Positions 34,232 to 34,768 of a stretch of DNA of 34,768 nt are shown one piece after another. The DNA is taken from the NCBI GenBank assembly GCA_029883965.1, contig JAOUIN010000001.1, positions 1 to 34,768 on the forward strand, in the 5' to 3' direction. Numbering within the stretch: the stretch's first letter is position 1; every line of letters starts with the position of its first letter. The stretch comes from Betaproteobacteria bacterium. GTDB lineage: Bacteria; Pseudomonadota; Gammaproteobacteria; Burkholderiales; SG8-41. A program made the position numbers and the translations under genes. Below the pieces are notes generated by a model that did not search any database, was not told the DNA's origin, and was given only the letters and a program-made list of their open reading frames with translations.

Positions 34232-34768
34232 TCAACGCCGACGTTGCCACCGCCCGCCGGGCAACAACTCGATCAGGCCTGCTAACTCCAGCCTCGTGAG
34301 CGCAGTATTGATGGCTGCAGTATCGTAGCCGCTGCGGTGTTGCAGCGTATCGATGTCGACGGGGTCGAACCCGACATGCTCTAGCAGCGGTTCAGCAATC
34401 CCGGCCGGTGAAACTACCGCCGAATCAGCCGGCTGCACGACATAACCCAGCTCTTCCAGGACGTCCTGTGCTGATTCGACCAGTTTCGCGCCCTGTTTGA
34501 TCAGGGCGTGGCAGCCCTTGGTCAAGGGTGAATGTATGGATCCGGGAATTGCGAAGACCTCCCGTCCCTGGTCGGCGGCGAGCCGGGCCGTAATCAGAGA
34601 GCCGCTGGACAACGCCGCTTCAACTACAAGACAACCTTTGGACAAGCCGCAGATCAACCGGTTGCGGCGCGGAAAATTGGCTGCAAGGGCCGGTGTACCC
34701 AGTGCGAATTCCGAGATCAACAAGCCCTGCTCGGCCAAACGATGTGCCAAATTCCGATTACGTGCCGG
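34232..34768 (-). CDS. dprA: DNA-processing protein DprA (Smf), 5' part beyond window edge
   Basis: DprA loads RecA on incoming single-stranded DNA during natural transformation. About 178 C-terminal residues are visible, since the frame stays open to the window's last base. The Rossmann-like core contains SEFALGTPALAANFPRRNRL and ICGLSKGCLVVEAALSSGSL (the FPxRNRxIxGLS signature), then AIPGSIHSPLTKGCHALIKQGA. A C-terminal winged-helix domain (about the last 60 residues, with VDIDTLQHRSGYDTAAINTAL) matches the DML1-type end of many DprA proteins. The start codon is outside the window. Identification is secure. Confidence 0.95.
   Translation of the reverse strand, partial: PARNRNLAHRLAEQGLLISEFALGTPALAANFPRRNRLICGLSKGCLVVEAALSSGSLITARLAADQGREVFAIPGSIHSPLTKGCHALIKQGAKLVESAQDVLEELGYVVQPADSAVVSPAGIAEPLLEHVGFDPVDIDTLQHRSGYDTAAINTALTRLELAGLIELLPGGRWQRRR

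Noticed and set aside
34195..34235. GGGTTCAA-like T-loop sequence suggesting a tRNA near the dprA end
   Set aside because: No acceptor or anticodon stem can be formed around it; it runs into the dprA coding end.
1..34768. Defence system, prophage, insertion sequence or CRISPR array
   Set aside because: All large frames belong to conserved housekeeping families, gaps are short, and I saw no direct repeat arrays, terminal inverted repeats, transposase or integrase motifs.

Overview
The window is a housekeeping stretch of a Gram-negative chromosome that spans the replication origin. The most likely source is a betaproteobacterium or a close relative. The evidence is the cluster argS–SPOR protein–dsbA–SDR, dnaN followed directly by gyrB with no recF, topB next to dprA, the mnmG–rsmG–parA–parB–atpIBEFHAGDC order, and a large-periplasmic-domain YidC. 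This is inferred from gene order and protein motifs only. GC content looks moderately high but was not calculated.

Layout, left to right. (1) Plus strand, 2–6225: the 3' part of priA (replication restart helicase), argS, a SPOR-domain membrane protein, two tandem dsbA paralogues and a short-chain dehydrogenase. (2) A 247-base gap between convergent genes, 6226–6472, with no confident gene. (3) Minus strand, 6473–26230: read in transcription order this is rpmH–rnpA–yidC–mnmE, then a gap with two near-perfect parS sites, then mnmG–rsmG–parA–parB, then the full ATP synthase operon atpIBEFHAGDC behind a good sigma70-type promoter and ending in a clear intrinsic terminator, then glpD–glmU–glmS. 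(4) Plus strand, 26439–31537: dnaA, a putative oriC with DnaA boxes and an AT-rich stretch in the dnaA–dnaN gap, dnaN and gyrB. (5) Minus strand, 31590–34768: topB (topoisomerase III) and the 3' part of dprA, which runs off the window edge.

Functionally the genes cover initiation and elongation of replication (dnaA, dnaN, gyrB, priA, topB), origin segregation (parA, parB, parS), tRNA and rRNA modification and charging (mnmE, mnmG, rsmG, argS), RNase P protein and ribosomal protein L34, membrane protein insertion (yidC), oxidative folding (two dsbA), energy (ATP synthase, glpD), and UDP-GlcNAc synthesis for the envelope (glmS, glmU). Genes on both sides of dnaA diverge from it, so most are co-directional with replication from the proposed origin.

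I see no mobile element, CRISPR array, phage gene, tRNA, rRNA or obvious new system. The points worth a second look are modest: the tandem dsbA pair with a nearly identical 41-base block, the two parS sites in the mnmG upstream region, the proposed oriC details, the missing yidD, recF and smg genes at their usual positions, glpD placed just after the atp terminator, and a few starts with a -10-like hexamer immediately before the start codon.
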